44,438 nucleotides of DNA from Streptomyces sp. AC550_RSS872 (lineage in GTDB: Bacteria; Actinomycetota; Actinomycetes; Streptomycetales; Streptomycetaceae). The DNA lies in assembly GCF_019049285.1 (NCBI RefSeq), contig NZ_JAGMUL010000114.1, positions 159,522 through 203,959 on the forward strand, in the 5' to 3' direction. This document shows, in pieces, positions 7,092 to 15,301 of this stretch. A program made the position numbers and the translations under genes. Position 1 is the stretch's first letter. Every line of letters begins with the position of its first letter. Under the pieces are notes generated by a model that did not search any database, had not been told where the DNA came from, and was given only the letters and a program-made list of their open reading frames with translations.

Positions 7092-8381
7092 TCAGCCCAG
7101 CGCCGAATCGATCGAACTCAGCGGCAGGGCGAACAGCATCCGGCCCGACTGGGACCAGACCTCGCCGGTCGCCTCCCAGTACGACAGCGGGCCGGCCTGG
7201 ACGCCCCAGCAGCGGGGCGCGTCCTCCGAGCCGCAGCGGGTCGCCTCGGCGCCGTCGGTGTCCTGCCTCCACAGGCTGCCCTGCCGGTCGGTGGAGCCCG
7301 GGGCGCGGCTGACGTACCAGTCCGAACGGCCCGTGCCGGCGGAGGGGCGCGACAGGACACCCGCGATGCCGGAGGCCTCCGTCTCGTACGCCTCGACCGC
7401 CGACGCGGATCCGGTGGCGTCGGTGGAGAGCAGGCCTGGGCGGGCCGGGTCCTTGCTGAAGTCGTAGCGCCACAGACGGGCGTGCCGGTCGCTGTCGACG
7501 GCGGTCCGCTCGCTCGCGACCAGGCTGTCGGGCGCCGTGGCCCGGTCGAGGGAAATGCCGCCGAGCGCGGGGGCGGCGCTTCCGCCGGTCAGCCGGTACG
7601 AGCCGACGGCCGGCAGGACGAAACGGTGGCCGTGCGCCGACCAGCCTTCCTCGACGCGGCCCACCGCGGCGCTGTCCACCGTGGTGCGCTGGACGCGGTT
7701 CATGTCGTACACGTACAGGCCGTCGCCCGCGGTGACCAGCAGCTTGTCCTGGTACCAGACCATGCCGGAAAGGCGGGAGGTCAGGGCCCGGTAGTCCCGT
7801 CCGCCGTCCACCGGGACGACCAGGAGGGCCGACGCGTACCTGAGGCGGCTCAGGTCGCCCGCGTCGACGAAGGCGACCCGGGCGAGGCCGCGGTCGGCGG
7901 ACCCCTGGCTCCAGCCGGAGAGCAGCACCCGGTGGTCGTTCCACCAGCCGTCGTCGTCGGCGTCGCCCGAGGTGGTGACCGCACCTGCCCGCCAGGTCCG
8001 GGTGTCGGCGGCGTCCCAGCAGTACGCGCGGGTGGCCGCCGGCGCGACCGGCAGTGCCGTGCGCTCGTCGGCCGTACAGCCGGACGCGGTGCGCAGGCTC
8101 CGGTCGGCGGTCTCCAGGACGGCACGGACACCCACCGGCTTGCCCATGCCGGAGGCGAGTTCGTCGAGGGTGGCCTGCGGGACCAGCTGCTCCTGGAGCC
8201 GCAGCGGGCGGGTCTCCGCCGCCCTGGTGAGCGGCTCCAGCGCCCCGGGGTTGTCGCCGACCGTGGCCTGCGACGCGCTGATCATCGTGGCGGCGGCGGT
8301 GAGCGCGAGGGCGGTTCCGGCGAGGAACGCGCGCACCGCGCGGCCCTGCTTGCGTCGACGATGTCTGCCGCGGTGCTTCAT
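7092..8381 (-). CDS. Secreted hypothetical protein, beta-propeller-like repeats
   Basis: The 429-aa product starts at ATG 8381 with GGGAGG 6 nt upstream. An N-terminal signal peptide has a very basic n-region (MKHRGRHRRRKQGR), a hydrophobic core and a likely cut after SASQA. The rest contains several segments of about 40-60 residues of the type YASALLVVPVDGG, MVWYQDKLLVTAGDGLYVYDM and RHARLWRYDF, suggesting beta-propeller blades, plus several Cys residues. No catalytic motif or named family was recognised. It probably acts outside the cell. A compact hairpin follows the stop, so it seems monocistronic. Confidence 0.75.
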   Translation of the reverse strand: MKHRGRHRRRKQGRAVRAFLAGTALALTAAATMISASQATVGDNPGALEPLTRAAETRPLRLQEQLVPQATLDELASGMGKPVGVRAVLETADRSLRTASGCTADERTALPVAPAATRAYCWDAADTRTWRAGAVTTSGDADDDGWWNDHRVLLSGWSQGSADRGLARVAFVDAGDLSRLRYASALLVVPVDGGRDYRALTSRLSGMVWYQDKLLVTAGDGLYVYDMNRVQRTTVDSAAVGRVEEGWSAHGHRFVLPAVGSYRLTGGSAAPALGGISLDRATAPDSLVASERTAVDSDRHARLWRYDFSKDPARPGLLSTDATGSASAVEAYETEASGIAGVLSRPSAGTGRSDWYVSRAPGSTDRQGSLWRQDTDGAEATRCGSEDAPRCWGVQAGPLSYWEATGEVWSQSGRMLFALPLSSIDSALG

Positions 8382-8539
8382 CACAACCTCCCGAGGCGGG
8401 CCAACTGCGGCTATTGGTCCGTGCGTTGACCAAAGGAGCAGGTGGGGCGGCCCGTACAGGGATGCTACGGCAGTTGGGCACGGTTGCGGACTAAGACCCT
8501 GCAAATATGCGGAAGATGCACTCCGCAGGGCGTCCGGGG

Positions 8540-9829
8540 TCAGGGCATGTCGGCCGCGATCCGCCCCCGCACCACCGCCGGTGCCGTCGAGTGCGGCAGC
8601 AGGTCGCGCGGGTCGTCCGGCAGCAGCACCTCGACCTCCGCGTCCTCGCGGAAGCGGTACGGCCGATGCTCCAGGAACGCCCCGAGGTAGCGCCGTACCC
8701 GGGACATCTCCGCGCGCACCGTCACCGTACGGCCCGCGTCCCCGAACACGTCCTCGGCCAGCCCCGCAGCGCTGCGGCCGGCCCGTTGCAGGGCCAGCAG
8801 ATACAGCAACTCGGCATGCCGGGGACTCAGTTCATGGCTCCAGGAGCCCGCGCCGCCGGACACCGTCACCGACCAGCGGCGCGGCTGGGTCAGATCCAGC
8901 GCGATGCGTGTCGCCGCGGCCGGCACCGGCTCCTCCGAGGCCCGCAGCAGCCAGCCGCCCGCCAGCGGTTCCACCGAGCACAGGCCCAGCGGCGGCAGCC
9001 ACCGTCGGCCCGGCGACATCGACTTGGGCAGCGCGATCCGGTGCGTGTACGGCATCCCGGACACCGCTGCCGTCCAACCGTCCCGGTCCACCACCAGCGC
9101 CCGGCCCTCCAGCCGCGCCAGCACCGGCGCCGCCACCGCGCGCAACCGCTCCAGCGAGGTCAGGTGCAGCTCCCGCAGCCGGGCCTCGGCGAGCTTGGCC
9201 ACCGAGTCGACCCAGGCGAGCGTCGCCGGATGCATGGTCTCCAGCGGCCCGCTGACGTCCACCACGCCGATCAGCCGGCCGTCCCGCGGATCCGTGATGG
9301 GGGCGCCGGTGCAGGTCCAGGAGGTCTGCGAGCGCTGGAAGTGTTCGGAGGCGAAGACCTGCACGGGCCGGCGCACGACCGCCGGGGTGCCCACGCCGTT
9401 CGTGCCGACGACGCTTTCCCGCCAGTCGGCGCCGAGTTCGAAGCCGAGATTGTCGGCTTTGCGCAGCACGGAGGAGTTGCCCTCCCGCCACAGCACCCGG
9501 CCGTCGCCGTCGGCGACGACCATGATGTGGTGGGCGACGTCCGCGACCGACAGCAGGCCCTCGCGCAGCACCGGCAGGACATGTCTGAGCGTGGTGTCCT
9601 CCCGGCGCCGCTGCACCTCCTCGCGGGGCAGCAGACCGGACCGGACGTCGTGGTCCGGGTCGACGCCGCTGCGCAGCATGCGTGACCAGGACTGCTCGAT
9701 CACCGGGCGCGGCGCGACCTTCGCCCGCCGGCCGGAGAGTGTGGCGGCGCGGACCTCGCTGAGTACTCGCGCCGCCCGCGCCGCGTCCACGGCGGCCAGC
9801 TGCGTCACGTCCGTCGGCGAGTGCGCCAC
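8540..9829 (-). CDS. GAF-domain transcriptional regulator (AcoR-like N-terminus, no AAA+ domain)
   Basis: The 429-aa protein begins at GTG 9829 with a GGGAGGACCC Shine-Dalgarno. Residues about 40-230 resemble the sensor part of AcoR/ExaE-type regulators: RSWSRMLRSGVDP-like IEQSWSRML, VADVAHHIMVVADGDGRVLWREG, and the GAF core GFELGADWRESVVGTNGVGTPAVV with SQTSWTCTGAPITDPRDGRLIGVVDVSG. No sigma-54 AAA+ module follows. The C-terminal 100 residues (LSPRHAELLYLLALQRAGRS...VRAEMSRVRRYLG) look like a winged-helix DNA-binding domain. In Streptomyces such proteins often regulate aldehyde or alcohol dehydrogenases, but none lies in this window. A TTGCAA pair in its promoter may be an autoregulatory site. 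Confidence 0.85.
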   Translation of the reverse strand: MAHSPTDVTQLAAVDAARAARVLSEVRAATLSGRRAKVAPRPVIEQSWSRMLRSGVDPDHDVRSGLLPREEVQRRREDTTLRHVLPVLREGLLSVADVAHHIMVVADGDGRVLWREGNSSVLRKADNLGFELGADWRESVVGTNGVGTPAVVRRPVQVFASEHFQRSQTSWTCTGAPITDPRDGRLIGVVDVSGPLETMHPATLAWVDSVAKLAEARLRELHLTSLERLRAVAAPVLARLEGRALVVDRDGWTAAVSGMPYTHRIALPKSMSPGRRWLPPLGLCSVEPLAGGWLLRASEEPVPAAATRIALDLTQPRRWSVTVSGGAGSWSHELSPRHAELLYLLALQRAGRSAAGLAEDVFGDAGRTVTVRAEMSRVRRYLGAFLEHRPYRFREDAEVEVLLPDDPRDLLPHSTAPAVVRGRIAADMP

Positions 9830-9924
9830 GGGTCCTCCCGGTTCGGGTGTGTCCTGACCGTGTGTCTCATAGTGCCCGCCCGCCGCTCGCGGAGGCACAC
9901 ACTCCGCACACAGTCGCCAACAAG

Positions 9925-9940
9925 TTGCAACCCCTTGCAA
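9925..9940. promoter_or_regulatory. TTGCAA-N4-TTGCAA operator candidate
   Basis: Two self-complementary TTGCAA hexamers are spaced exactly 10 bp apart (one helical turn), about 95 bp upstream of the GAF regulator start in a 332-bp non-coding stretch (9830-10161). That stretch otherwise holds only the hairpin at 10022 and the repeat at 10125. The arrangement suits binding of a dimeric regulator, possibly the GAF protein itself. Confidence 0.45.
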
Positions 9941-10021
9941 CCCTGGTGGACGGCTCTGGTCTGGTTGAAACTTGAGCGACGCCGTCCCGAGCGGCGTTCG
10001 CGGCCTCGAACGGGCCATGGT

Positions 10022-10055
10022 GGGGGTGGTGCCGTGTCGGCGCAGCACCACCCCC
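10022..10055 (-). terminator. 11-bp hairpin downstream of the aidB-like gene
   Basis: GGGGGTGGTGC (10022-10032) is perfectly complementary to GCACCACCCCC (10045-10055), with a 12-nt loop. It lies 107 nt past the stop of the acyl-CoA dehydrogenase and before the GAF regulator promoter, the place for a terminator. Confidence 0.5.
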
Positions 10056-10124
10056 TACCTCCGGCGGTTGAGCAGGGCGCCTCGGGTGGGGTTCCGGGGG
10101 CTGTCTCGTCGGCGGGTGCGGGCC

Positions 10125-10161
10125 GTGGGGGCTGGTCGCGCAGTTCCCCGCGCCCCTGGGG
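10125..10161 (+). repeat. Streptomyces intergenic repeat, copy 1
   Basis: It contains the 19-mer GCGCAGTTCCCCGCGCCCC at 10138-10156, preceded by GGGGGCTGGT. The same 19-mer occurs at 15254-15272 and, inverted, at 34468-34486. GGGGC and GCCCC ends plus inner CGCG/CGCG can fold into a hairpin. It abuts the aidB-like stop codon. Confidence 0.8.
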
Positions 10162-11796
10162 TCAGGCCTGCGGCCTTGACCGGGCCACCACTGAACGCAG
10201 GTTCAGAGTTGGGGGCAGTGTGCCGAAGGCTGAGCCTCCGTCGGTGCCCAGGCGGGAGGCGCAGAAGGCGTCGGCCACCTCCGGGGGAGCAAAGCGGACC
10301 AGGAGGGAGCCCTGGAGGGTCAGGGCCAGGCGTTCGGTCAGGCGGCGGGCTCGGCATTCGATGCCCTCCAGGTCGGCGAGTTCTGTCAGGAGACCCTTGA
10401 TGGCCGCGTCCAGGCGGTGGTCGGCGCCGCGGGCCTTGCCTACCTCCTGGAGGTAGGCGTTGAGGGCGGTGGGCTCGCGTTGCAGGGCGCGGAGGACGTC
10501 CAGGGCCTGGACGTTGCCGGCGCCCTCCCAGATCGAGTTCAGGGGGGACTCGCGGACCAGGCGGGGCATGCCGGACTCCTCGACGTAGCCGTTGCCGCCC
10601 AGGCATTCGGAGGCCTCGACCGTGAGGGGCGTGCAGCGCTTGGTCACCCAGTACTTGGCGGTCGGCACCGCGATCCGCAGCAGGGCGCGCTCCTGCTCGC
10701 CTCCGTCGTCGTAGGCGGCGGCGAGGCGCATGGCGAGAACGGTCGCCGCCTCGGACTCGAGGGCCAGGTCGGCCAGGACGTTGCGCATCAGGGGCTTGTC
10801 GACGAGCTTTCCGCCGAACGCCTCGCGGTGGGCGCAGTGGTGGACCGCCTGCGCGACGGCCTGCCGCATCAGTCCCGCCGACCCGAGGACACAGTCGAGG
10901 CGGGTCGCCGCCACCATCTCGATGATGGTGCGCACCCCGCGGTCCTCCTCCCCGACCCGGCGTGCCCACGTCCCGTCGAACTCGACCTCGGCGGAGGCGT
11001 TGGAGCGGTTGCCCAGTTTGTTCTTGAGGCGCCGGATCAGGAAGACGTTGCGGCTGCCGTCCGCCAGTACGCGCGGGACGAGGAAGCAGGTCAGCCCCGC
11101 GGGCGCCTGCGCGAGCACCAGGAAGCCGTCCGACATCGGCGCCGAGCAGAACCACTTGTGGCCGGTCAGGGTGTATGTGCCGTCCTCGGCGAGCGGGGTC
11201 GCGGCCGTCGTGTTGGCGCGTACGTCGCTGCCGCCCTGCTTCTCCGTCATGCCCATCCCGAACAGGGCCCCGGCCTTCCGGGCGGCGGGCCGCAGCTCAC
11301 GGTCGTAGATCATGGACGTCAGCCGTGGCTCCCACTCGGCGGCGAGGCCGGGGTCCGTGCGCAGGGCGGGGACTGCGGCATGGGTCATGGACAGCGGGCA
11401 GCCGTTGCCGGCCTCGACCTGGGTCCACAGGACGAAAGCCGCCGCCCGTCGGACGTGACCGCCGGGCCGTCCCCACGCCGCGGTCAGTCCCGCGGCGACG
11501 CCCTTGCCGAGCAGCCGGTGCCAGGCCGGATGGAAGTCGACCTCGTCGACCCGGTGGCCGTAGCGGTCATGGGTGCGCAGCGTCGGCGGGTGCTCGTTGG
11601 CCAGCACCCCCCACTCCTGCACCTGCGCCGAACCGCAGGTCTTCCCGAGCGCCGCCAGCTCGCCCCGGACCTCGTCCAGCAGCTCCGGGTCGAGATGACG
11701 GTCGACGGCCTCGCTCAGGGCCCGGTCGGAGGTGTAGGCGTCGTACCCGACAAGGGGCGGGGGCTGGTTGGTCACGGTGTGCGTGCTGCCTGCCAT
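10162..11796 (-). CDS. aidB: AidB-like acyl-CoA dehydrogenase family protein
   Basis: This 544-aa flavoprotein has the AidB arrangement rather than that of a 380-aa acyl-CoA dehydrogenase. An extended N-terminal domain carries the segments NQPPPLVGYDAY and WLGRPGG-like AAWGRPGGHVRRAA, followed by the diagnostic GMGMTEKQGGSDV (residues 180-192), TGHKWFCSAPMSD, and the C-terminal ECLGGNGYVEESGMPRLVRESPLNSIWEGAGNVQALDVLRAL. E. coli AidB (541 aa) belongs to the adaptive response to alkylation and binds DNA; its substrate remains uncertain. The start is ATG 11796; the nearest GGAGG is 16 nt away, so the start is slightly uncertain. It is divergent from yihY. A continuing open frame up to 13059 is only the antisense of yihY. 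Confidence 0.9.
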   Translation of the reverse strand: MAGSTHTVTNQPPPLVGYDAYTSDRALSEAVDRHLDPELLDEVRGELAALGKTCGSAQVQEWGVLANEHPPTLRTHDRYGHRVDEVDFHPAWHRLLGKGVAAGLTAAWGRPGGHVRRAAAFVLWTQVEAGNGCPLSMTHAAVPALRTDPGLAAEWEPRLTSMIYDRELRPAARKAGALFGMGMTEKQGGSDVRANTTAATPLAEDGTYTLTGHKWFCSAPMSDGFLVLAQAPAGLTCFLVPRVLADGSRNVFLIRRLKNKLGNRSNASAEVEFDGTWARRVGEEDRGVRTIIEMVAATRLDCVLGSAGLMRQAVAQAVHHCAHREAFGGKLVDKPLMRNVLADLALESEAATVLAMRLAAAYDDGGEQERALLRIAVPTAKYWVTKRCTPLTVEASECLGGNGYVEESGMPRLVRESPLNSIWEGAGNVQALDVLRALQREPTALNAYLQEVGKARGADHRLDAAIKGLLTELADLEGIECRARRLTERLALTLQGSLLVRFAPPEVADAFCASRLGTDGGSAFGTLPPTLNLRSVVARSRPQA

Positions 11797-11919
11797 GGCT
11801 GTGAACCTATCCCTCCGTGCGGCGTCGGTCTCCACCGTGACACGGCACCGGCGCGGGGGACCGGGCAGACGGCGGGCGTCGGACCCGGCGCCGCGGTGAG
11901 TGCGCCCCCGCACGGCGGA

Positions 11920-11925
11920 TACCTT
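11920..11925 (+). promoter_or_regulatory. Leaderless -10 element for yihY
   Basis: TACCTT ends 6 nt before the GTG start at 11932, the spacing expected if transcription starts at or next to the start codon. No Shine-Dalgarno is needed in that case. Confidence 0.5.
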
Positions 11926-11931
11926 TAGGTC

Positions 11932-13077
11932 GTGCAGCCAGCAAGTGAATCGTCCCCTCAGCAGCCCTCCGGGCGTCTCCACCGGGCGCGTGTCCTCTAC
12001 CGGAACGTCTCGAAGCGCAGGACCGCCTGGCTGCTGCTCAAGGACACCGTCAACTCCTGCATCGAGTACCGCATCCTGGGCCTCGCCGCCGAGGCCGCGT
12101 TCTTCACGCTGCTGTCCGTGCCGCCGCTGCTGCTCAGCATGATCGGCCTCCTCGGCTACGTCGACGACTGGACCGGCACCGACACCATCAGCAGCCTGGA
12201 GGCCAACCTCATCGAGGCCTCCCGCACCGTCCTGTCCGACAAGGGCGTGCGCCAGATCGCCCAGCCGATCCTGGACGACGTGATGCGCGGCGGCCGCCCC
12301 GACGTCATCTCCGTCGGCTTCCTGTTCGCCCTGTGGTCGGGGTCGCGCGCGGTGAACGTCTTCATAGACACGATCACCGTGATGTACGGCCTCGACGGCG
12401 TCCGCGGCATCGTCAAGACCCGGCTGGTGGCGTTCCTGCTGTTCATCGCGGCCCTGCTGATCGGCTCGGTGGCGCTGCCGCTGATGGTGGCGGGACCGGA
12501 CGCGGTGGTACGGATCGTGCCCTGGTCGGAGACCCTGGTGCAGGTCCTGTACTGGCCCGTCGTGATCGTCCTGTCGATCGCGTTCCTGACCACGCTCTAC
12601 CACGTCTCCGTGCCGGTCCGCTCCCCCTGGATCGAGGACGTGCCCGGCGCGCTGGTCGCCCTCGGCATGTGGGTGCTGGGCAGCTTCCTGCTGCGCATCT
12701 ACCTGACGAACACGATCGAGGGCGCGTCGATCTACGGCTCCCTCGCCGCCGCCGTCGCCGTGATGCTGTGGATCGGCGTGTCCGCGTTCGCCGTGCTCGT
12801 CGGAGCCGCGGTCAACGCCGCGATCGACCGCGTCTGGCCGGCCGCCGCGACGGCCGCGGCCCGCGCCGCGAACGAACGCCTGCGCGAGGCCCAGGTCGCC
12901 GAGTACGTCGCCCGGGCCGCCGCGGCCCACGAACACGACCCCGAGGACCCGGACATGCCGTCGGAGTTCCCCGAGCGCTGGACGCGCTTCCTCCCACCGG
13001 AGGACGTGACGTCGCGGCTGCGCACCCACGCCAAGAGCACGCACCACCACCCTCCGCACAAGCCCGAGGACTCCTAG
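11932..13077 (+). CDS. YihY/BrkB-family integral membrane protein
   Basis: The 381-aa protein has the YihY/virulence factor BrkB architecture. An amphipathic N-terminus is followed by about six membrane segments, including EAAFFTLLSVPPLLLSMIGLLG, VGFLFALWSGSRAVNVF, LVAFLLFIAALLIGSVALPLMVAG, PVVIVLSIAFLTTLYHV, DVPGALVALGMWVLGSFLLRIYL and SIYGSLAAAVAVMLWIGVSAFAVLVGAAVNAAI. The polar, Ala/Glu- and His-rich C-terminal tail is cytoplasmic. The exact function of the family is unsettled. The GTG start fits a leaderless transcript. The stop codon TAG (13075-13077) is formed at the border of the MITE-like element: its TA is one of the target-site bases and its G is the first base of the element. Confidence 0.9.
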   Translation: MQPASESSPQQPSGRLHRARVLYRNVSKRRTAWLLLKDTVNSCIEYRILGLAAEAAFFTLLSVPPLLLSMIGLLGYVDDWTGTDTISSLEANLIEASRTVLSDKGVRQIAQPILDDVMRGGRPDVISVGFLFALWSGSRAVNVFIDTITVMYGLDGVRGIVKTRLVAFLLFIAALLIGSVALPLMVAGPDAVVRIVPWSETLVQVLYWPVVIVLSIAFLTTLYHVSVPVRSPWIEDVPGALVALGMWVLGSFLLRIYLTNTIEGASIYGSLAAAVAVMLWIGVSAFAVLVGAAVNAAIDRVWPAAATAAARAANERLREAQVAEYVARAAAAHEHDPEDPDMPSEFPERWTRFLPPEDVTSRLRTHAKSTHHHPPHKPEDS

Positions 13078-13260
13078 GCCCTGTCGTTTGGATCAGCCCG
13101 GCTGTGAGGCGCGGCTCCTTTCAGCCGACCCGAGCGGGGCCTGGTGCGTGCAGCTGCAAGGCGGAGGAGGGCGCCAACGCGGAGCGTTGGCAACCGACGA
13201 CAACGCCGCAGATGCGCGTGCCAGGCCCCGCGACGCCGGGGTGATCCAAACGACAGGGCC
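13077..13260. mobile_element. 184-bp MITE-like element with 19-bp perfect terminal inverted repeats
   Basis: The left end GGCCCTGTCGTTTGGATCA (13077-13095) is the exact reverse complement of the right end (13242-13260), and both ends are flanked by TA. Because the surrounding bases are CCTAGG on both sides, the visible symmetry extends to 23 bp. The interior has no coding capacity but is itself a long imperfect foldback: GCGGGGCCTGG pairs with CCAGGCCCCGC, and GCCAACGC-GGA-GCGTTGGC forms a central 8-bp hairpin. A TA target duplication and no transposase suggest a non-autonomous element mobilised by an IS630- or IS5-like transposase elsewhere (inference). It sits exactly between convergent yihY and the NmrA-like gene. 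Confidence 0.85.
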
Positions 13261-13280
13261 TAGGGCAGCCGCGAGTCCGC

Positions 13281-14132
13281 TCAGGCCTTCCACGCCCCCG
13301 ACGCCGCGGCCTCCCGCGCGAAGTCGGCGAAGTCGCGCGGTGGGCGGCCCAGTACCTCGCGGACGTCGTCCGTGACATGGGCGTTGCGGCCGTCCATGAG
13401 GGTGTCGAAGACCTCGGTCAGGAGCTCGACCTCCTCGGGCGGCACCCCGAAGCCGGTCAGGGCCTCGCCGTAGGCCCGGGTCGGGACCGGTGTGTACGTG
13501 ATCCTGCTGCCCGACGCCTCGGCGATCTCCGCGACCGCCTCCCGCCAGGACAGCAGCCGCGGCCCGGTCAGCTCCAGCGTCCGCCCCACATAGCGGTCGC
13601 CGGACGTCAGCGCCGCCGTCACCACGTCCGCGATGTCCCGCACGTCGACGAACGGCTCCCGCACCTCGCCCGCCGGGAAGACCAGCTCCCCGTGGACCAT
13701 CCCCTCCACCAGCGGCCCCTCGCTGAAGTTCTGCGCGAACCACGTCGCCCGTACGATCGTCCAGTCCGCCCCGGACGACATCAGCGCCTCCTCGGTCGGC
13801 AACGCCTGGTCCTCACCGCGCGCCGACAGCAGCACCAGCCGCCGCACCCCGAGCCCCACCGCCTCCCGCGCCAGCGCCCCGATGCCCTCGGCCGCCGCCG
13901 GGGAGCCCACGTCCGACGGGTACATCAGATACGCCGCGTCCGCGTCCCGCAGGGTCCGCGCCCACGTCGTCGGGTCCTCCCAGTCGAAGCCCCGCGCCCG
14001 GGACGCGGCCCGCACCGTGAGCCCCGCCCCGCGCGCCGCTTCCGCCACCCGGCTCCCCGTACGACCCGAGGCCCCGGTCACCACTACCGTCATCCGCTGC
14101 GTGTTCGCCGTGTCGGCTGCGTTCTGCGTCAT
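13281..14132 (-). CDS. NmrA-like NAD(P)-binding protein
   Basis: The 283-aa protein is an atypical short-chain dehydrogenase. The Rossmann glycine motif VVVTGASGRTGSRVAEAA is at about residues 16-33, followed by YLMYPSD, RRLVLLSARGED, a WTIVRATWFAQNF segment and REPFVDVRDIADVVTAAL, as in NmrA, azoreductase-like and ergot AgnA-type proteins. The canonical YxxxK is absent, which suggests binding or redox sensing rather than classical dehydrogenation, though this is inference. ATG 14132 is kept as the start; MTVVVTGASG at 14093 is an alternative. It is divergent from an AraC regulator with 80 nt between them, a pairing that suggests control by that regulator. Confidence 0.87.
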   Translation of the reverse strand: MTQNAADTANTQRMTVVVTGASGRTGSRVAEAARGAGLTVRAASRARGFDWEDPTTWARTLRDADAAYLMYPSDVGSPAAAEGIGALAREAVGLGVRRLVLLSARGEDQALPTEEALMSSGADWTIVRATWFAQNFSEGPLVEGMVHGELVFPAGEVREPFVDVRDIADVVTAALTSGDRYVGRTLELTGPRLLSWREAVAEIAEASGSRITYTPVPTRAYGEALTGFGVPPEEVELLTEVFDTLMDGRNAHVTDDVREVLGRPPRDFADFAREAAASGAWKA

Positions 14133-14200
14133 GCCTCAAGTCAACGGCCGCGCGCCCCAACAGCCCATCGCTGAACGGCTCATTCCCATGCGCGGCCGTC

Positions 14201-14206
14201 TACGCT
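14201..14206 (+). promoter_or_regulatory. Leaderless -10 element for the AraC gene
   Basis: TACGCT lies 6 nt before ATG 14213. No Shine-Dalgarno is present, so leaderless expression is likely. Confidence 0.5.
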
Positions 14207-14212
14207 GACGCC

Positions 14213-15193
14213 ATGGACGCCCTTGCAGGCCTGTTGGAGGGTCCACGCGCGCGTGGCGCCTTCATGATCCGCGCGTGCTTCGAACCGCCCTGGTCCATCC
14301 GCGTCGAGGACCGCGCCCCGCTCACCGTCATGGTCATGGTCCGCGGCGACGCCTGGGTGATCCCCGACCAGGGCGACCGAAGCGAGACGGGGGTCCCCCC
14401 GGCCGAAGGCCGGGGGAGGATCCGACTGCGGCCCGGCGACCTCGCCATCGCCCGCGGGCCCGGCCCCTACACCTGCGCCGACGACCCCGGCACCGCGCCC
14501 CAGGCCCTGATCCTCCCGGGCGCCGAGTGCCGCTACCCAGACGGGCGCTCCCTCAACGGCTCGATGGACCTGGGTGTGCGGACCTGGGGCGACCGGCTCG
14601 ACGGGTCGGCCGTGATGCTGATCGGCACGTATCTCTGGCAGGGCGAGATCAGTGGGCGGCTGCTGAACGCGTTGCCGCCGCTGCTGTGCCTCACGGCCGA
14701 CGTGTGGGACTGCCCGCTCACGCCCTGTCTCATGGAGGAGGTCGTCCGCGACGAGCCCGGGCAGGAGGTCGTCCTGGACCGGCTGCTCGACCTGCTGGTC
14801 ATCGCCGCGCTCCGGGCCTGGTTCTCCCGTCCGGAGGCGGAGGCCCCGGCCTGGTACCGGGCCATGGCCGACCCGGTCGTCGGCCGGGTGCTCCGGCTCG
14901 TCCAGGACGACCCGGCCCACCCGTGGACGGTCGCCTCGCTGGCCGGCAAGGCGGGAGTGTCCCGGGCGGCGCTGGCCCGGCGGTTCACGGAGTTGGTGGG
15001 GGAGCCGCCGATGACGTATCTCACGGGGTGGCGGTTGGGGCTTGCGGCGGATGCGGTGCGCGGTGGTGGGGAGACGCTGGATGCGATTGCCCGGCAGGTG
15101 GGGTATGGCAGCGCGTTTGCGTTGTCCAGTGCGTTCAAGCGGGTTTACGGGGTGAGTCCGCAGGAGTATCGGGGGCGGGGGGTCGTGGGGTAG
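14213..15193 (+). CDS. AraC-family regulator with cupin sensor domain
   Basis: This 326-aa regulator has an N-terminal cupin-type half (IRLRPGDLAIARGPGPYTCADD) and a C-terminal AraC/XylS DNA-binding domain with both helix-turn-helix motifs: WTVASLAGKAGVSRAALARRFTELVGEPPMTYLTGWRL and ETLDAIARQVGYGSAFALSSAFKRVYGVSPQEYR. It is divergent from the NmrA-like gene, its most likely target. The N-terminal half contains an in-frame 30-bp palindromic insert (see 14389-14418) that adds a TGVPPAEGRG-type loop between beta strands. Codon usage turns noticeably less GC3-rich in the last 60 codons (many TTG, GGG and GCG/GCT). Confidence 0.9.
   Translation: MDALAGLLEGPRARGAFMIRACFEPPWSIRVEDRAPLTVMVMVRGDAWVIPDQGDRSETGVPPAEGRGRIRLRPGDLAIARGPGPYTCADDPGTAPQALILPGAECRYPDGRSLNGSMDLGVRTWGDRLDGSAVMLIGTYLWQGEISGRLLNALPPLLCLTADVWDCPLTPCLMEEVVRDEPGQEVVLDRLLDLLVIAALRAWFSRPEAEAPAWYRAMADPVVGRVLRLVQDDPAHPWTVASLAGKAGVSRAALARRFTELVGEPPMTYLTGWRLGLAADAVRGGGETLDAIARQVGYGSAFALSSAFKRVYGVSPQEYRGRGVVG
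14389..14418. repeat. In-frame palindromic repeat inside the AraC coding sequence
   Basis: The insert reads GGGGGT followed by a perfect hairpin, CCCCCGGCC-GAA-GGCCGGGGG (stem 9 bp), then AG. It resembles the GGGGGTCCCCC-type repeats scattered through Streptomyces genomes. Its 30-bp length keeps the frame and encodes a Gly/Pro/Arg-rich loop, so the host gene stays open. Confidence 0.65.
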
Positions 15194-15242
15194 GGCGGGT
15201 TGCCCCGTGGGGGCGTGGGTGCGTTGCGGGCTGCGGATGCGT

Positions 15243-15275
15243 TGTGGTTGATCGCGCAGTTCCCCGCGCCCCTGG
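15243..15275 (+). repeat. Streptomyces intergenic repeat, copy 2
   Basis: The 19-mer GCGCAGTTCCCCGCGCCCC recurs at 15254-15272, preceded by GTTGTGGTTGAT. It lies between two AraC-type genes and ends 17 nt before the next promoter hexamer. Confidence 0.8.
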
Positions 15276-15288
15276 GATGGGTGCCGCG

Positions 15289-15294
15289 TAGCCT
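15289..15294 (+). promoter_or_regulatory. Leaderless -10 element
   Basis: TAGCCT is 7 nt upstream of ATG 15302 and no Shine-Dalgarno precedes the start. Confidence 0.5.
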
Positions 15295-15301
15295 CGTTTG
15301 T

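Noticed and set aside
11797..13059. Open minus-strand frame extending the AidB-like protein to 965 aa
   Set aside because: The extension is antisense to the well-supported yihY gene, and its sequence is low-complexity Arg/Gly/Asp-rich translation typical of GC-rich antisense frames.
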